Positions 8,408 through 17,555 of a stretch of DNA of 53,334 nt are shown piece after piece. The position numbers and the translations under genes were made by a program. The stretch's first letter is position 1. Every line of letters begins with the position of its first letter. The DNA is from an uncultured Flavobacteriaceae bacterium (GTDB lineage Bacteria > Bacteroidota > Bacteroidia > Flavobacteriales > Flavobacteriaceae). The notes under the pieces are model-generated. The model did not search any database. It saw nothing but the letters and a program-made list of their open reading frames with translations, and was not told the DNA's origin. The stretch spans positions 1-53,334 of the forward strand of contig CALIIC010000004.1 of NCBI GenBank assembly GCA_938020445.1, given 5' to 3'.

Positions 8408-9325
8408 ATGACAGGGAGTTTACCCTGGCTTGATGCGGGTTCCCGAATTTTGTTTAAAATTTCTGTATTGAAAAAACGCAAAATCGATATCGCGGTCATA
8501 TCAGATGTGCATTTGGGCACCTTTGGATGTAATGCAGAGGAACTCCTGATTTACCTTAACAGCATACAGCCAAAGAAGCTTATTTTAAATGGGGATATTT
8601 TGGATATATGGCAATTTAACAAACACTATTTTCCAGCCTCCCATATGAAGGTGCTGCGTAAAATCATTGGGATGGCCTCTAAGGGAACCGTGGTACACTA
8701 TATCACCGGAAATCACGACGAAGCCCTTCGAAAGTTTAGTGACACTTCTATGGGGAATTTCCACATACAGGACAAGCTAGTGCTTCAGCTAGATGGTAAA
8801 AAGGCCTGGTTTTTTCATGGAGACATATTTGATGCCGCAATACACAATGCCAAATGGCTGGCTAAATTAGGAGGTTATGGGTATGACATGCTCATACTCT
8901 TGAACAGACTTACAAATTGGACTGCCGTCAAACTGGGACGTGAAAAGTTTTCCTTATCAAAGCGCCTTAAAAATGATTTCAAAGGCGCCTTGGGTCATGT
9001 ATCCGATTTCGAAAGAACGGCGACCGACCTTGCCATCAAAAATGGTTATGACTTTGTGGTTTGCGGACACATTCATCAGCCTAAAAAGAAAATGGTAGTT
9101 ACTAAAAAAGGACGTTGTACCTATTTGAATTCCGGAGATTGGGTAGAAAATTTAACCGCTCTTGAATATTCCTTCAAACGATGGAAAATATACAGATACA
9201 ACCACGATAAGCTTTCTCCCTTCTTCGCGGATGAAGAAATCAAACAAATGGACATGCATGAATTGATAGCCTCTATTATGGCCACGAAAGAACGGGAAGC
9301 CAAAAAGAAAACGGAGAACCTTTAG
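8408..9325 (+). CDS. UDP-2,3-diacylglucosamine diphosphatase-like metallophosphoesterase
   Basis: 305 aa from ATG 8408. The conserved part begins at LKKRKIDIAVISDVHLG, so a TTG start at 8468 is a real alternative. Calcineurin-like metal motifs are complete: SDVHLG, NGDILDIW, TGNHDE, FHGDIFD and VCGHIHQPKK. The family (LpxH-related, large flavobacterial branch) hydrolyses UDP-diacylglucosamine to lipid X in lipid A biosynthesis. The C-terminus is extended by a lysine-rich tail. The gene ends tail-to-tail with the FAD/Fe-S dehydrogenase: the two stop codons interlock in the four bases TTAG (9322-9325), which leaves no room for a terminator between them. Confidence 0.88.
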   Translation: MTGSLPWLDAGSRILFKISVLKKRKIDIAVISDVHLGTFGCNAEELLIYLNSIQPKKLILNGDILDIWQFNKHYFPASHMKVLRKIIGMASKGTVVHYITGNHDEALRKFSDTSMGNFHIQDKLVLQLDGKKAWFFHGDIFDAAIHNAKWLAKLGGYGYDMLILLNRLTNWTAVKLGREKFSLSKRLKNDFKGALGHVSDFERTATDLAIKNGYDFVVCGHIHQPKKKMVVTKKGRCTYLNSGDWVENLTALEYSFKRWKIYRYNHDKLSPFFADEEIKQMDMHELIASIMATKEREAKKKTENL

Positions 9326-12231
9326 TGCAATGCTTGCTTTAAAATCGATATGGGGTGCTGCGCCCGTCTTTTTGTCCCATCATAAATTTGGTGTCTACAA
9401 CTAGTACCATTGGCAGCGATCAATACCTCCTCGGTAGTTTTGCGTATGGATGGAAACAATTTCAATTCACCTACCTGCATACTGGTTTCATAATGTTCCT
9501 TTTCATAACCAAAAGAACCGGCCATACCACAGCAGCCGGAGCTAATAATAGAAACCGTATAGTTTTCGATAACGTTTAACATATCGAAGGTTACTTTTTG
9601 ATTGCTCAATGCTTTTTGATGGCAATGACTATGTATTTTAACGGTTTTGGGCATTTTGGTAAACTGATTTTTATCCACTTCACCAATTGCTATTTCGTTC
9701 GCCAAAAACTCTTCTATCAAATAGGCGTTTTGTGCGATAGCCGTGGCCGTTCCCGAATCAATACCAAGGCGTTTATACTCATCCCTAAAGGTGAGTATAG
9801 CGGAAGGTTCCAAGCCCAGCACGGGAATTCCTTGAACCGCAAAAACATGTAGTTTTTTTGAATTTTCCTTCGCTAATTTTTGTGCCTGCTTTAGAAAGCC
9901 TTTTGACAGATAGGTGCGGCCGCTTTCCCCAAAAAAAAGCTGCACATCGTATCCTAATCGTGTAAGTACTTCAATCGCATCTTTCCCTAAATCCACATCC
10001 ATAAATTGGGTAAATTCATCAATATAAAGCACCACCTTTCTTTTAGAGCTGGCCTGTTTGCTTTTAAAGGATTGCAGTAACTTATCAAAATTAACATTGG
10101 ATACTTTTGGAAAGCTTCGCTCCGCCGCAACTCCGGCAGTTTTTTTAAGCAATCCGCTCAACAAATCGGAGCCATAAACAGCATTCGTAAGACCGGCTAC
10201 TTTACTCCCGATACGATTCAATTTCGTATTATGGGCAAATAACTTGCTTCTAAGGGGATAACCGTTTGTTTCTTGGTATTGATAAAGAAACTCGGCCTTT
10301 AATGCCGCGACATCTACATTACTGGGACATTCACTTGCACAGGCCTTGCAACTTAAACAAAGGTCGAACACCTCTTTGAGCTCTTTCTGGTCAAACTTGT
10401 TTTCTTTGTCAGAAACCGTTAAAAATTCACGCAATGCATTGGCCCTGCCCCTTGTGGTATCCTTTTCATTCTTTGTAGCGTGGTAACTAGGACACATGCC
10501 CCCTTTCATGTCATGTGTTTTTCTACAATCGCCACTCCCGTTGCATTTTTCCGCAGCTTTCAAAATACCTTCGCTATCCGAAAAATCCATCAAGGTCTTC
10601 ACTTGAGGTTCCTTCCGGTCAATTTCGTAGCGCAACGAAGCATCCATGGGATAGGCATCCACGATTTTTCCTGGATTGAAGATACCCTTGGGGTCAAAAT
10701 AAGTTTTGATTCTTTTTAGCAGCTCATAATTCGCATCACCGATCATCAGCGGAATGAACTCGGCACGTACAATCCCATCGCCATGTTCTCCACTGAAAGA
10801 GCCTTTGTATTTTTTAGTCAACTTTGCAACATCCGTAGTAATTGCCCGGAACAAAGCTACATCATCCGATTTCTTTAGATTGAGAATAGGTCGCAGATGC
10901 AGCTCCCCTGCCCCTGCATGGGCATAGTAGACCGCTTCTTGTTTATACCCTTTCATAATTTCAGAGAATTCACTTATAAAGTCTTTCAGGTCTTCAAGGG
11001 CTACAGCGGTATCTTCAATACAGGCAACCGCCTTTCTGTCCCCGACGATATTACCCAACAGACCAAGGCCCGCTTTTCTCAGTTCCAAGGCCTTTTGTAT
11101 ATCAGCACCTTTTAGAACGGGGCTGGCATAACTACCTCCTGTTTTTTCGATAGCCTTAAGCAAAGCTGTTAGTTGGGTATCCAAGTCCGCTTCAGAATCG
11201 CCTTTTATTTCTAACATCAAGAGCGCTGCCGGGTCTCCCTCTACAAAAAATCGATTCTGAAGTTGTTCTCGATTGTTCTTTGTACAATCAAGAATCACCT
11301 TATCCATCATCTCGCAGGTATGAAGGCCATACTTCATTAAAGGTGCTACATCACCTAAACATTCTTCCAAGGTTTTGTAATGTGTAACAACCATCGCCGA
11401 AAGCGCTGGGGGAAGTGTATCCAACTGCAAGGTAATCTCCGTCGTAAATGCAAGGGTACCCTCGCTTCCGGAGAGCAGCTTGCACATATTGAAGTCTTCT
11501 TCGTTACTACCAAAAACATTGCTTTTTAGCAGTTCATCAACCGCATAACCGGTATTCCTCCTATGGATTTCGGGCTTCGGAAATTCCAAATGAATTTTAT
11601 CCTGTATCTTCTTGTTATCTAACTCTTTATTTACGTTGAAATATATCTGTCCTTCAAATGTATCTTCGCTGATTTTTGATTGAAAGTTTCTTTTAGAAAT
11701 AGACTCGAAGACTGCTTCACTACCGTCCGAAAGGATTGTTTTCATCGCAATCACCTTGTCTCTTGTGACCCCATATTTAATTGATGTGGTACCTGATGAG
11801 TTGTTACCGACCATCCCCCCGATCATACAGCGATTTGCGGTGGAGGTATTTGGCCCAAAAAACAGTCCGTATGGTTTTAAATAGGCATTTAACGCATCCC
11901 GTATCACCCCTGGCTGCACTACCACTTGTTTTTTCGTTTCATCAAGACGAACAATTCTAGTAAAATATCGGGAGACATCTACTACAATCCCCTCCCCAAC
12001 ACACTGACCAGCTAAGGATGTACCAGCTGTTCTGGGAATTAGACCTACCTGATTTGTTTGGGCAAAATGAATCAGTTTTTTGATATCCGAAACGCTTTTA
12101 GGAAAGGCAACAGCAAGAGGAGTCTTTCTGTAAACAGAGGCATCGGTCGCGTAAAGAGTCTTGGTGAGCGTATCACCCATGAGTTCACCTTCTAGGGTGT
12201 TTCCCAACTCTTTTAATAAATTTTTATCCAA
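9322..12231 (-). CDS. FAD-linked oxidase with C-terminal 4Fe-4S module (YdiJ/GlcD-GlcF-like fusion)
   Basis: 969 aa. Domain order: PCMH-type FAD-binding domain (about 40-270, GLIPRTAGTSLAGQCVGEG, MVGNNSSGTTSIKYG), FAD-oxidase C-terminal domain (about 270-545, GSFSGEHGDG with substrate-site residues), a ferredoxin-like cysteine cluster (CNGSGDCRK near 563; CLSCKACASECPSNVDV near 630) and a CCG/heterodisulfide-reductase-like domain (HSHCHQKAL near 868, SGCCGMAGS near 900). This is the single-chain architecture of E. coli YdiJ and related D-2-hydroxyacid dehydrogenases, which pass electrons from D-lactate, glycolate or D-2-hydroxyglutarate type substrates to quinone. The substrate is not predictable from the sequence. 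There is no signal peptide; a cytoplasmic membrane-associated location is likely. Confidence 0.9.
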   Translation of the reverse strand: MDKNLLKELGNTLEGELMGDTLTKTLYATDASVYRKTPLAVAFPKSVSDIKKLIHFAQTNQVGLIPRTAGTSLAGQCVGEGIVVDVSRYFTRIVRLDETKKQVVVQPGVIRDALNAYLKPYGLFFGPNTSTANRCMIGGMVGNNSSGTTSIKYGVTRDKVIAMKTILSDGSEAVFESISKRNFQSKISEDTFEGQIYFNVNKELDNKKIQDKIHLEFPKPEIHRRNTGYAVDELLKSNVFGSNEEDFNMCKLLSGSEGTLAFTTEITLQLDTLPPALSAMVVTHYKTLEECLGDVAPLMKYGLHTCEMMDKVILDCTKNNREQLQNRFFVEGDPAALLMLEIKGDSEADLDTQLTALLKAIEKTGGSYASPVLKGADIQKALELRKAGLGLLGNIVGDRKAVACIEDTAVALEDLKDFISEFSEIMKGYKQEAVYYAHAGAGELHLRPILNLKKSDDVALFRAITTDVAKLTKKYKGSFSGEHGDGIVRAEFIPLMIGDANYELLKRIKTYFDPKGIFNPGKIVDAYPMDASLRYEIDRKEPQVKTLMDFSDSEGILKAAEKCNGSGDCRKTHDMKGGMCPSYHATKNEKDTTRGRANALREFLTVSDKENKFDQKELKEVFDLCLSCKACASECPSNVDVAALKAEFLYQYQETNGYPLRSKLFAHNTKLNRIGSKVAGLTNAVYGSDLLSGLLKKTAGVAAERSFPKVSNVNFDKLLQSFKSKQASSKRKVVLYIDEFTQFMDVDLGKDAIEVLTRLGYDVQLFFGESGRTYLSKGFLKQAQKLAKENSKKLHVFAVQGIPVLGLEPSAILTFRDEYKRLGIDSGTATAIAQNAYLIEEFLANEIAIGEVDKNQFTKMPKTVKIHSHCHQKALSNQKVTFDMLNVIENYTVSIISSGCCGMAGSFGYEKEHYETSMQVGELKLFPSIRKTTEEVLIAANGTSCRHQIYDGTKRRAQHPISILKQALH

Positions 12232-12325
12232 CGAAAAACAATTTTGACTTCAAAATTAAGTTTTTATTGAATGAGGAGGGTATAGAAAGACGTCCTTTCT
12301 TTTGTAAAAATCAAAACAAGAACAA

Positions 12326-12832
12326 ATGAAAATGTTACATGTAGTAGGCTTACTTCTCTTTTTTGGAGCAGCCAGTATGAACGCACAAGAAATTTCAAAT
12401 CATGCAATTGGGCTTCGGCTTGGTGACAGTGATGGCTTTGGAGCTGAAGTATCCTATCAAAAATCAATTGGAAGATACAATAGAGGTGAAATCAACCTAG
12501 GTTGGCGTGATAGTAGGGAGTATGATGCTTTTAAACTTTCCTTATTGTACCAGTGGGTTCGCCCCATCGATGGTGGCCTGAATTGGTATTACGGTTTTGG
12601 CGCTGGTTTTGGAGATGCCAGTTTTGCAACAACCACAAGAGACAATGCGCCATTTAGACCTGATGGTGGTGTTTTTGTTTTTGCGGCCGGTGATATTGGT
12701 ATTGAATACAATTTTGACTTCCCTTTACTCCTTTCTTTGGATTTTAGACCAGAGCTTGGCCTGCTGGGATATGGAGACTTTGATGATAGTCTTGATTTTG
12801 ATATTGCCCTCGGGGTACGCTATCAATTTTAA
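12326..12832 (+). CDS. Small outer-membrane beta-barrel protein
   Basis: 168 aa. A cleavable signal peptide is evident (MKMLHVVGLLLFFGAASMNAQE, cleavage probably after MNA). The rest is alternating aromatic/polar beta-strands with glycine-rich turns (AIGLRLGDSDGFGAEVSYQ, YYGFGAGFGDASF, LSLDFRPELGLLGYG) and ends in the outer-membrane C-terminal pattern GVRYQF. It is about the size of an eight-stranded barrel. There is no catalytic motif and the function is unknown. It is followed by a clear terminator, so it is a monocistronic unit. Confidence 0.8.
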   Translation: MKMLHVVGLLLFFGAASMNAQEISNHAIGLRLGDSDGFGAEVSYQKSIGRYNRGEINLGWRDSREYDAFKLSLLYQWVRPIDGGLNWYYGFGAGFGDASFATTTRDNAPFRPDGGVFVFAAGDIGIEYNFDFPLLLSLDFRPELGLLGYGDFDDSLDFDIALGVRYQF

Positions 12833-12849
12833 ACGATTTTATAGTAGTT

Positions 12850-12886
12850 AAAAAGCCCTGTCCATGAAGGTAATGGGGCTTTTTTT
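12850..12886 (+). terminator. Intrinsic terminator after the outer-membrane barrel gene
   Basis: AAAAAGCCC (12850-12858) pairs with GGGCTTTTT (12876-12884) around a 17-base loop and runs into further T residues. It separates the barrel gene from the TlpA-like gene. Confidence 0.75.
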
Positions 12887-12930
12887 ATAGCGGGTATATC
12901 ACTACATTTGCCCTTCATAAAAATAAAAAA

Positions 12931-14061
12931 ATGAGAAAGTTTCTATTGGCCGCGGGAATCGTTTGTACGGTTGTTGCCTGTAATTCAACCCCAGAAGGGT
13001 ATACGATTAGTGGCGATTTAAGAGGGGAGATTGAAAATGGTACTGCGGTATACCTAAAGACAAACGGAGAAAACAATCAGCCCGCCGATGTAGACACCAC
13101 TACGGTTGAAAACGGAAAATTTGAATTTACCGGTGCAGCGGCAATTCCACAACTGCACTATATTTTTGTAGATAAATTGCCTGGCTATACGCCGTTGGTT
13201 CTTGAAAACGGGGAAATAGTGCTTTCCGCACAAAAAGATAGTTTACCTTTTGCGGAAGTAAAAGGTCCTTTACAAAACACCATTTTCACCAATTTCACCA
13301 AGAAATCAAAGGATATCAATGAACGGGCCATGTCTATTCAGGAAGACATGAAAAATGCAAGCACCACTCGGGACGAAGCAACCATTACGGCGCTTCGAGA
13401 GGAAATGAACGAGTTACGGGATGAGTATCAGAGTTTTGAGACTGATTTTATTAAAGAAAACCCAAATGGACTCATTTCTGCCCTGTTGATCGAACGTTCA
13501 ATGGCCACCAAAACGTCAACCTATCAAGAAGCCAAAGCGATGTATGATTCGTTGACACCAGAAATAAAAGAGACACAGGCCGCAAAAAAAGTATCAGAGA
13601 AGTTAGAAGAACTTAAAAAGAAGGAAGAAAATGCAAAAAGTACCGACATTGGTGCTACTGCGCCCGATTTCAGTGCGCCAGACCCAAGTGGTACGCAATT
13701 GAGCCTAAACAGTGTAAAAGGCAAATTGACCTTGGTAGATTTTTGGGCAGCATGGTGTCGTCCTTGCCGTGCTGAAAACCCCAATATTGTTAAGGTATAT
13801 GAAAAGTACCATGACAAGGGTCTCAATGTTCTTGGCGTATCCTTGGATAGAAAAGAGGAAGATTGGAAAAAAGCAATTGCAGATGATGGCCTGGTGTGGA
13901 ACCATGTCTCCAATCTCGCTTATTTTAATGACGAAATCGCAAAGTTGTATAATGTAGATGCCATACCAGCAGCCTTTTTATTGGATGAAAATGGCGTTAT
14001 AGTAGCTAAAAACTTGCGTGGTGCCGCTTTGGAAAGTAAAGTTGCGGAGCTTCTGAACTAA
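12931..14061 (+). CDS. TlpA/ResA-type thiol-disulfide oxidoreductase lipoprotein (DUF4369-thioredoxin)
   Basis: 376 aa. A lipoprotein signal (MRKFLLAAGIVCTVVACN, lipobox VVAC) places it in the periplasm on a membrane. Residues about 24-120 are a DUF4369 beta-domain (YTISGDLRG, YLKTNGENNQPADVDTTTVENG), followed by a charged helical linker (about 120-225) and an AhpC/TSA-type thioredoxin domain (about 238-376) with active site WCRPC, Cys276 and Cys279, and the cis-proline region AIPAAFLLDENG. The CRPC variant of the usual CPPC/CxxC site is intact. Related Bacteroidota proteins reduce periplasmic disulfides, for example in cytochrome maturation or stress; the partner here is unknown. Confidence 0.92.
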   Translation: MRKFLLAAGIVCTVVACNSTPEGYTISGDLRGEIENGTAVYLKTNGENNQPADVDTTTVENGKFEFTGAAAIPQLHYIFVDKLPGYTPLVLENGEIVLSAQKDSLPFAEVKGPLQNTIFTNFTKKSKDINERAMSIQEDMKNASTTRDEATITALREEMNELRDEYQSFETDFIKENPNGLISALLIERSMATKTSTYQEAKAMYDSLTPEIKETQAAKKVSEKLEELKKKEENAKSTDIGATAPDFSAPDPSGTQLSLNSVKGKLTLVDFWAAWCRPCRAENPNIVKVYEKYHDKGLNVLGVSLDRKEEDWKKAIADDGLVWNHVSNLAYFNDEIAKLYNVDAIPAAFLLDENGVIVAKNLRGAALESKVAELLN

Positions 14062-14078
14062 GAATAACAATACGTACG

Positions 14079-14115
14079 AAAACAGGTCCTAACCAACACG
14101 GTTAGGACCTGTTTT
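14079..14115. terminator. Strong bidirectional terminator between convergent genes
   Basis: A 16-base stem (AAAACAGGTCCTAACC against GGTTAGGACCTGTTTT) surrounds a 5-base loop (AACAC). Flanking A and T runs let it serve both the TlpA-like gene (plus) and the LVIVD lipoprotein gene (minus, ending at 14142). Confidence 0.9.
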
Positions 14116-14141
14116 ATATTTTATGATGTATTACTTGCTAC

Positions 14142-15776
14142 TTAGAATTTGTTTTGACCGTCCTGAAACGTTCCACTAACGGTTACATTTCCGTTCTTGA
14201 TCACCGTACCGAAAACGTTCACTACCGAACTATTTCCTAAAAACGCTAACGAAGCACCATCGTTCAAAATCAAATCACCATAGATGGTTAAATTCCCTTC
14301 AACTCTAAAGGTAGCTCCTGCACCAACGGTTACATTTCTTCTTCTATTGTTTCTTGCTACGACCAAGGTACCATTCATTTCAAAAAGACCATTATCGTTG
14401 ATGGCAATACCGTCTCTTACCGTCCAAGATCCACATAGCAATAAGGACCCGTTAATATTTAAGGTTCTAAACCTCTTTGAACCTTTGTAGGCCAGGTCCT
14501 CGCCTGAATTTACATTCAAGTTGTTAGAACCGCTGTAATTTGGACTCGATTCGCACTGCGCTACCAAACTAGCACTCGGCTTGTTCATTTTTATAATTTG
14601 TAAGCCTGCCTTACCGGAAGCAGCGAATACATAATCTTCCTTGGATTCTACATAGTTGATGGATCCATTCAATTCAATGATTCCAACCAGATCGGTGTTA
14701 TTGCCATTATCCTCAGAAAGGCATAATCCCGCCCCTCCATTGGCCATAAGAACAACACCTTCGTTCGTAGCTACCGCGTTGGTCACCACATCAGAACCAT
14801 CAACCCCATCAGGGTCAATTAGAATAGGAATATATTCCATTAAATTCCCGGAGCTCAATTCATACACACCGGCTCCTTTGGAACCTTCTGATACGATAAT
14901 CTTATCCTCATAAAAATCAAGGGTACGCTTAGAGAAATCACCAAAATCGGAACTGATTGCAATATCTTTGGTGACCGATAGGGTATTGTCTAATAAACTC
15001 ACCCCTTGGCTACCATCTAGGATAGCGATGGTATTGTCTTGAATTGCCATGGCCCGTAAATCCGCAAAGGCCGCTTCTTGTCCAACTTCAAGGTTGTTTT
15101 TATTATACTCCCGTATATAACCGTCTTTACCACTAGTAACTAGCAATTTGTCACCAATAACCTTTACATCGGTAGCATTAAACCCTTCTTGAAAGCCATA
15201 AGTGATACCGCTGGTACTAAAACGTCCGTTGGATACGGTTACTTTCCCAACAAAAGAATTAAAGTCAATGGTCGCCGATTTCTCAGCATCAAAGCCGCCG
15301 GCTACATACAAATAACCATTGTCATAGGTAACCGAGTTGATATCCGCATTTGTATAGTACAAACGTGAGGTAACCCTAGGATTATTAGGATCGCTTATAT
15401 TAACTGCATCGATGCCACCTAAGTAGGTTGCGCCGGCCGTATTGTAGGATACATAGGCATAGTCACCTTCAACATCCACATGGGAAGCAGTTAGCAAGGT
15501 ACCTCTATAAGATGGTGAATTCACTTGGGCCACCAACGTTAACGGGTAGTCACCAGCTTCGCCGTCATTATTGTTTTTAGAAATTCTTCCAGTGGATTTA
15601 TCCAATTCAAAAATATCAAGCACTCCAGAATTATCGAAGTTGATACTGTTGTCGAGCACAGATTGATTTTCTTCTAGTGCTACATCATCTTTTGGATCAC
15701 TGTAAATGGTGGTTTCGTCGCTACAGGACACCACAAAGGCAAGAACTGCTAGTGCCGTTAGGGAAACATTTTTCAT
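14142..15776 (-). CDS. LVIVD-repeat beta-propeller lipoprotein with beta-solenoid tail
   Basis: 544 aa. The lipoprotein signal is MKNVSLTALAVLAFVVSCSD (lipobox VVSC). From about 75 to 405 a series of propeller blades repeats the pattern 'x-V-x-G-D-Y-A-Y-V-(A/S)' (VEGDYAYVSYN, YDNGYLYVAGG, VIGDKLLVTSG, YEDKIIVSEG, SKEDYVFAASGKAGLQIIKM), as in LVIVD/YncE-like surface proteins. The last 140 residues change character: short repeats of the type 'LNINGSLLLCGSW / FEMNGTLVVARNN / FRVEGNLTIYGDLILNDGA' look like a left- or right-handed beta-solenoid. No T9SS tag was seen. It is probably a surface or periplasmic binding protein of unknown ligand. Confidence 0.75.
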   Translation of the reverse strand: MKNVSLTALAVLAFVVSCSDETTIYSDPKDDVALEENQSVLDNSINFDNSGVLDIFELDKSTGRISKNNNDGEAGDYPLTLVAQVNSPSYRGTLLTASHVDVEGDYAYVSYNTAGATYLGGIDAVNISDPNNPRVTSRLYYTNADINSVTYDNGYLYVAGGFDAEKSATIDFNSFVGKVTVSNGRFSTSGITYGFQEGFNATDVKVIGDKLLVTSGKDGYIREYNKNNLEVGQEAAFADLRAMAIQDNTIAILDGSQGVSLLDNTLSVTKDIAISSDFGDFSKRTLDFYEDKIIVSEGSKGAGVYELSSGNLMEYIPILIDPDGVDGSDVVTNAVATNEGVVLMANGGAGLCLSEDNGNNTDLVGIIELNGSINYVESKEDYVFAASGKAGLQIIKMNKPSASLVAQCESSPNYSGSNNLNVNSGEDLAYKGSKRFRTLNINGSLLLCGSWTVRDGIAINDNGLFEMNGTLVVARNNRRRNVTVGAGATFRVEGNLTIYGDLILNDGASLAFLGNSSVVNVFGTVIKNGNVTVSGTFQDGQNKF

Positions 15777-15921
15777 AGTTTAAGTAGGTTACAAATTAGA
15801 TTTGGGTTCTAATTCAAACGTAAATGTAGGGGGTCTCGTATAAAATCGTATATTTTTTTAGACGAAACGCAGCTTTTCCCACACGATGAGCTCAAATCAA
15901 GCCTTTGAAAATCAAGGGAGT

Positions 15922-16569
15922 CTATATTTTCCCCAACTTGGCCAGTATAAAAAGTACGATGATAGGTATTGCCAGCAGTGCAACCATGATCGTTTCGGTA
16001 AACAATAGGTCAGGAACAAAGAGCAAGGTGGTCAAATAGCCTCCCATGGCCCCTCCAAAATGTGCGGTATGCCCTATATTATCCGTACGACTTTTCATCC
16101 CATAAATGGAATAAAGCAAATACCCTATTCCAAAGACATAGGCCGGAATGGGGATTGAAAAAAACAAGTAAAGATCCATTGAGGGTCGCAGAAGAATAGC
16201 GGCATATAGAATGCCAGTGACAGCACCACTTGCCCCCACTGCACTGTAATATGGTTCGTCTTTATGAAAAAAAAGCGCCAACAAACTACCTGCAAGTAAG
16301 CTTATAAAGTAGACCCCTATAAATTTCCCAGGCCCCATTAATCCAATAACGACATCTGCAAAGAAATAGAGCGTCAACATATTGAAAATCAAATGAGACC
16401 AATCTACATGCAAAAAGCCCGAAGTAAGCATCCGTTCTTTTTCTCCGGAGCGAATCGGGGCAATCCCAAACTTGTATTTTTCAAAGAAATAACGGTCATC
16501 GAACCCTTTTAAAGATACCAAGACGTTGGCGGCAATAATTACAATCGTGGCGATATGAATATCGTACAT
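15922..16569 (-). CDS. Rhomboid family intramembrane serine protease
   Basis: 215 aa with six apparent membrane helices. The catalytic dyad is intact: Ser114 in GASGAVTG and His170 in HTAHFGG. The helix-2 signature HVDWSHLIFNMLTLYFF (54-70) is also present. Rhomboids cut transmembrane substrates within the bilayer. It is the basic six-helix form without a cytosolic domain. It is divergently arranged with the acyltransferase gene; the two share a palindromic promoter region (16592-16609). Confidence 0.93.
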   Translation of the reverse strand: MYDIHIATIVIIAANVLVSLKGFDDRYFFEKYKFGIAPIRSGEKERMLTSGFLHVDWSHLIFNMLTLYFFADVVIGLMGPGKFIGVYFISLLAGSLLALFFHKDEPYYSAVGASGAVTGILYAAILLRPSMDLYLFFSIPIPAYVFGIGYLLYSIYGMKSRTDNIGHTAHFGGAMGGYLTTLLFVPDLLFTETIMVALLAIPIIVLFILAKLGKI

Positions 16570-16591
16570 GCAAGCGTTTTAAGATACATGC

Positions 16592-16609
16592 CAAATATAG
16601 CTATATTTG
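16592..16609. promoter_or_regulatory. 18-bp perfect palindrome made of two back-to-back -7 boxes
   Basis: CAAATATAGCTATATTTG is a perfect inverted repeat. The right half is a plus-strand TATATTTG (16602-16609) and the left half the same box on the minus strand (16592-16599), so both the rhomboid and acyltransferase genes have a TAnnTTTG element here. No clear TTG -33 element sits at the right distance for either, so the assignment is moderate. Confidence 0.5.
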
Positions 16610-16625
16610 TCTAGATTTTTTTTAG

Positions 16626-17513
16626 ATGCAATTACTTGTCTTTATTCTGGCTTACCCTTTTATATGGGGTATTTCCATTCTTCCATTTCGGTTATTATAC
16701 CTTTTTTCCGATTTCGTTTTTTTTATTGTTTACCGGGTAATAGGGTACCGTAAAACCGTAGTACGCTCGAATCTGGAATTGGTTTTTCCGGAAAAGTCAA
16801 CTGAGGAACTAAAACGTATCGAAAAAGCATTTTTTAAACACCTCTGCGATTCCTTCTTAGAGATGGTAAAAACGATGAGTGTTTCTAAAAAGGAAGTTGC
16901 CAAAAGGTATCAGATTGAAAACATTGAACTGATTCAGGAAATCGAAAAAGAAAAAAGTATTCTGGTCGTATGCTCCCACTATGCCTGCTGGGAATGGAAT
17001 ATGAGCATGAACGATTATGTACAGTCAAAAGGGTATGCAGTGTATCAGAAAATCACCAATAAGTACTTTGATCAATGGGCAAAAAAAGTACGGGCCAGAT
17101 GGAATACGACCTTAATCAACCAGAAGGAGACCGTTAAAACCGTGGTTTTGAATAAAAAAAACAACATTACAGGCATTTTTGGTATGGTAAGCGATCAATC
17201 ACCGCAAGCCCATAGAGCCCAATATTGGACGGAGTTTATGGGTGTAAAAGTACCCGTTGTCAACGGCGCCGAAACCATGGCAAGGAAAATGGATCTCGCA
17301 GTGGTGTTTCTTAAGGTTAGCAAACTAAAAAGAGGTTATTACAATGCCAAGTTTACCACCATTGCTAAAAATGGCAAGGAAACTGAAAAAAATGAAATTA
17401 CCGATACCTTCCTGAGAATGGCCGAAGCACAAATCTATGAGCGACCGGAGCATTATTTATGGACCCATAGACGGTGGAAACATCGCGACAAAGTGCCGGA
17501 AGCTTTTCAGTAA
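16626..17513 (+). CDS. LpxL/HtrB-like lysophospholipid acyltransferase
   Basis: 295 aa. An N-terminal membrane helix (residues 1-38) is followed by the LpxL/HtrB domain: NLELVFPEKS, the catalytic HxxxxE motif HYACWE (about 118-123), FGMVSDQSPQ and the C-terminal PEHYLWTHRRWKHR, all characteristic of lipid A late acyltransferases in Bacteroidota. It transfers an acyl chain from acyl-ACP to lipid A precursors at the inner membrane, or a related O-acylation. Its promoter box overlaps that of the rhomboid gene and leaves a very short leader of about 10 bases. Confidence 0.9.
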   Translation: MQLLVFILAYPFIWGISILPFRLLYLFSDFVFFIVYRVIGYRKTVVRSNLELVFPEKSTEELKRIEKAFFKHLCDSFLEMVKTMSVSKKEVAKRYQIENIELIQEIEKEKSILVVCSHYACWEWNMSMNDYVQSKGYAVYQKITNKYFDQWAKKVRARWNTTLINQKETVKTVVLNKKNNITGIFGMVSDQSPQAHRAQYWTEFMGVKVPVVNGAETMARKMDLAVVFLKVSKLKRGYYNAKFTTIAKNGKETEKNEITDTFLRMAEAQIYERPEHYLWTHRRWKHRDKVPEAFQ

Positions 17514-17555
17514 GCAATACCCAGTGAACAGTAAGCAAAATTTATAAAGCCCTTG

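Noticed and set aside
13524..13913. 129-residue antisense open frame
   Set aside because: It lies inside the TlpA-like gene and mirrors its codon pattern.
17508..17540. CAGTAAGCAA direct repeat between the acyltransferase and glmM genes
   Set aside because: Two copies only, partly within the coding end; no structure or function suggested.
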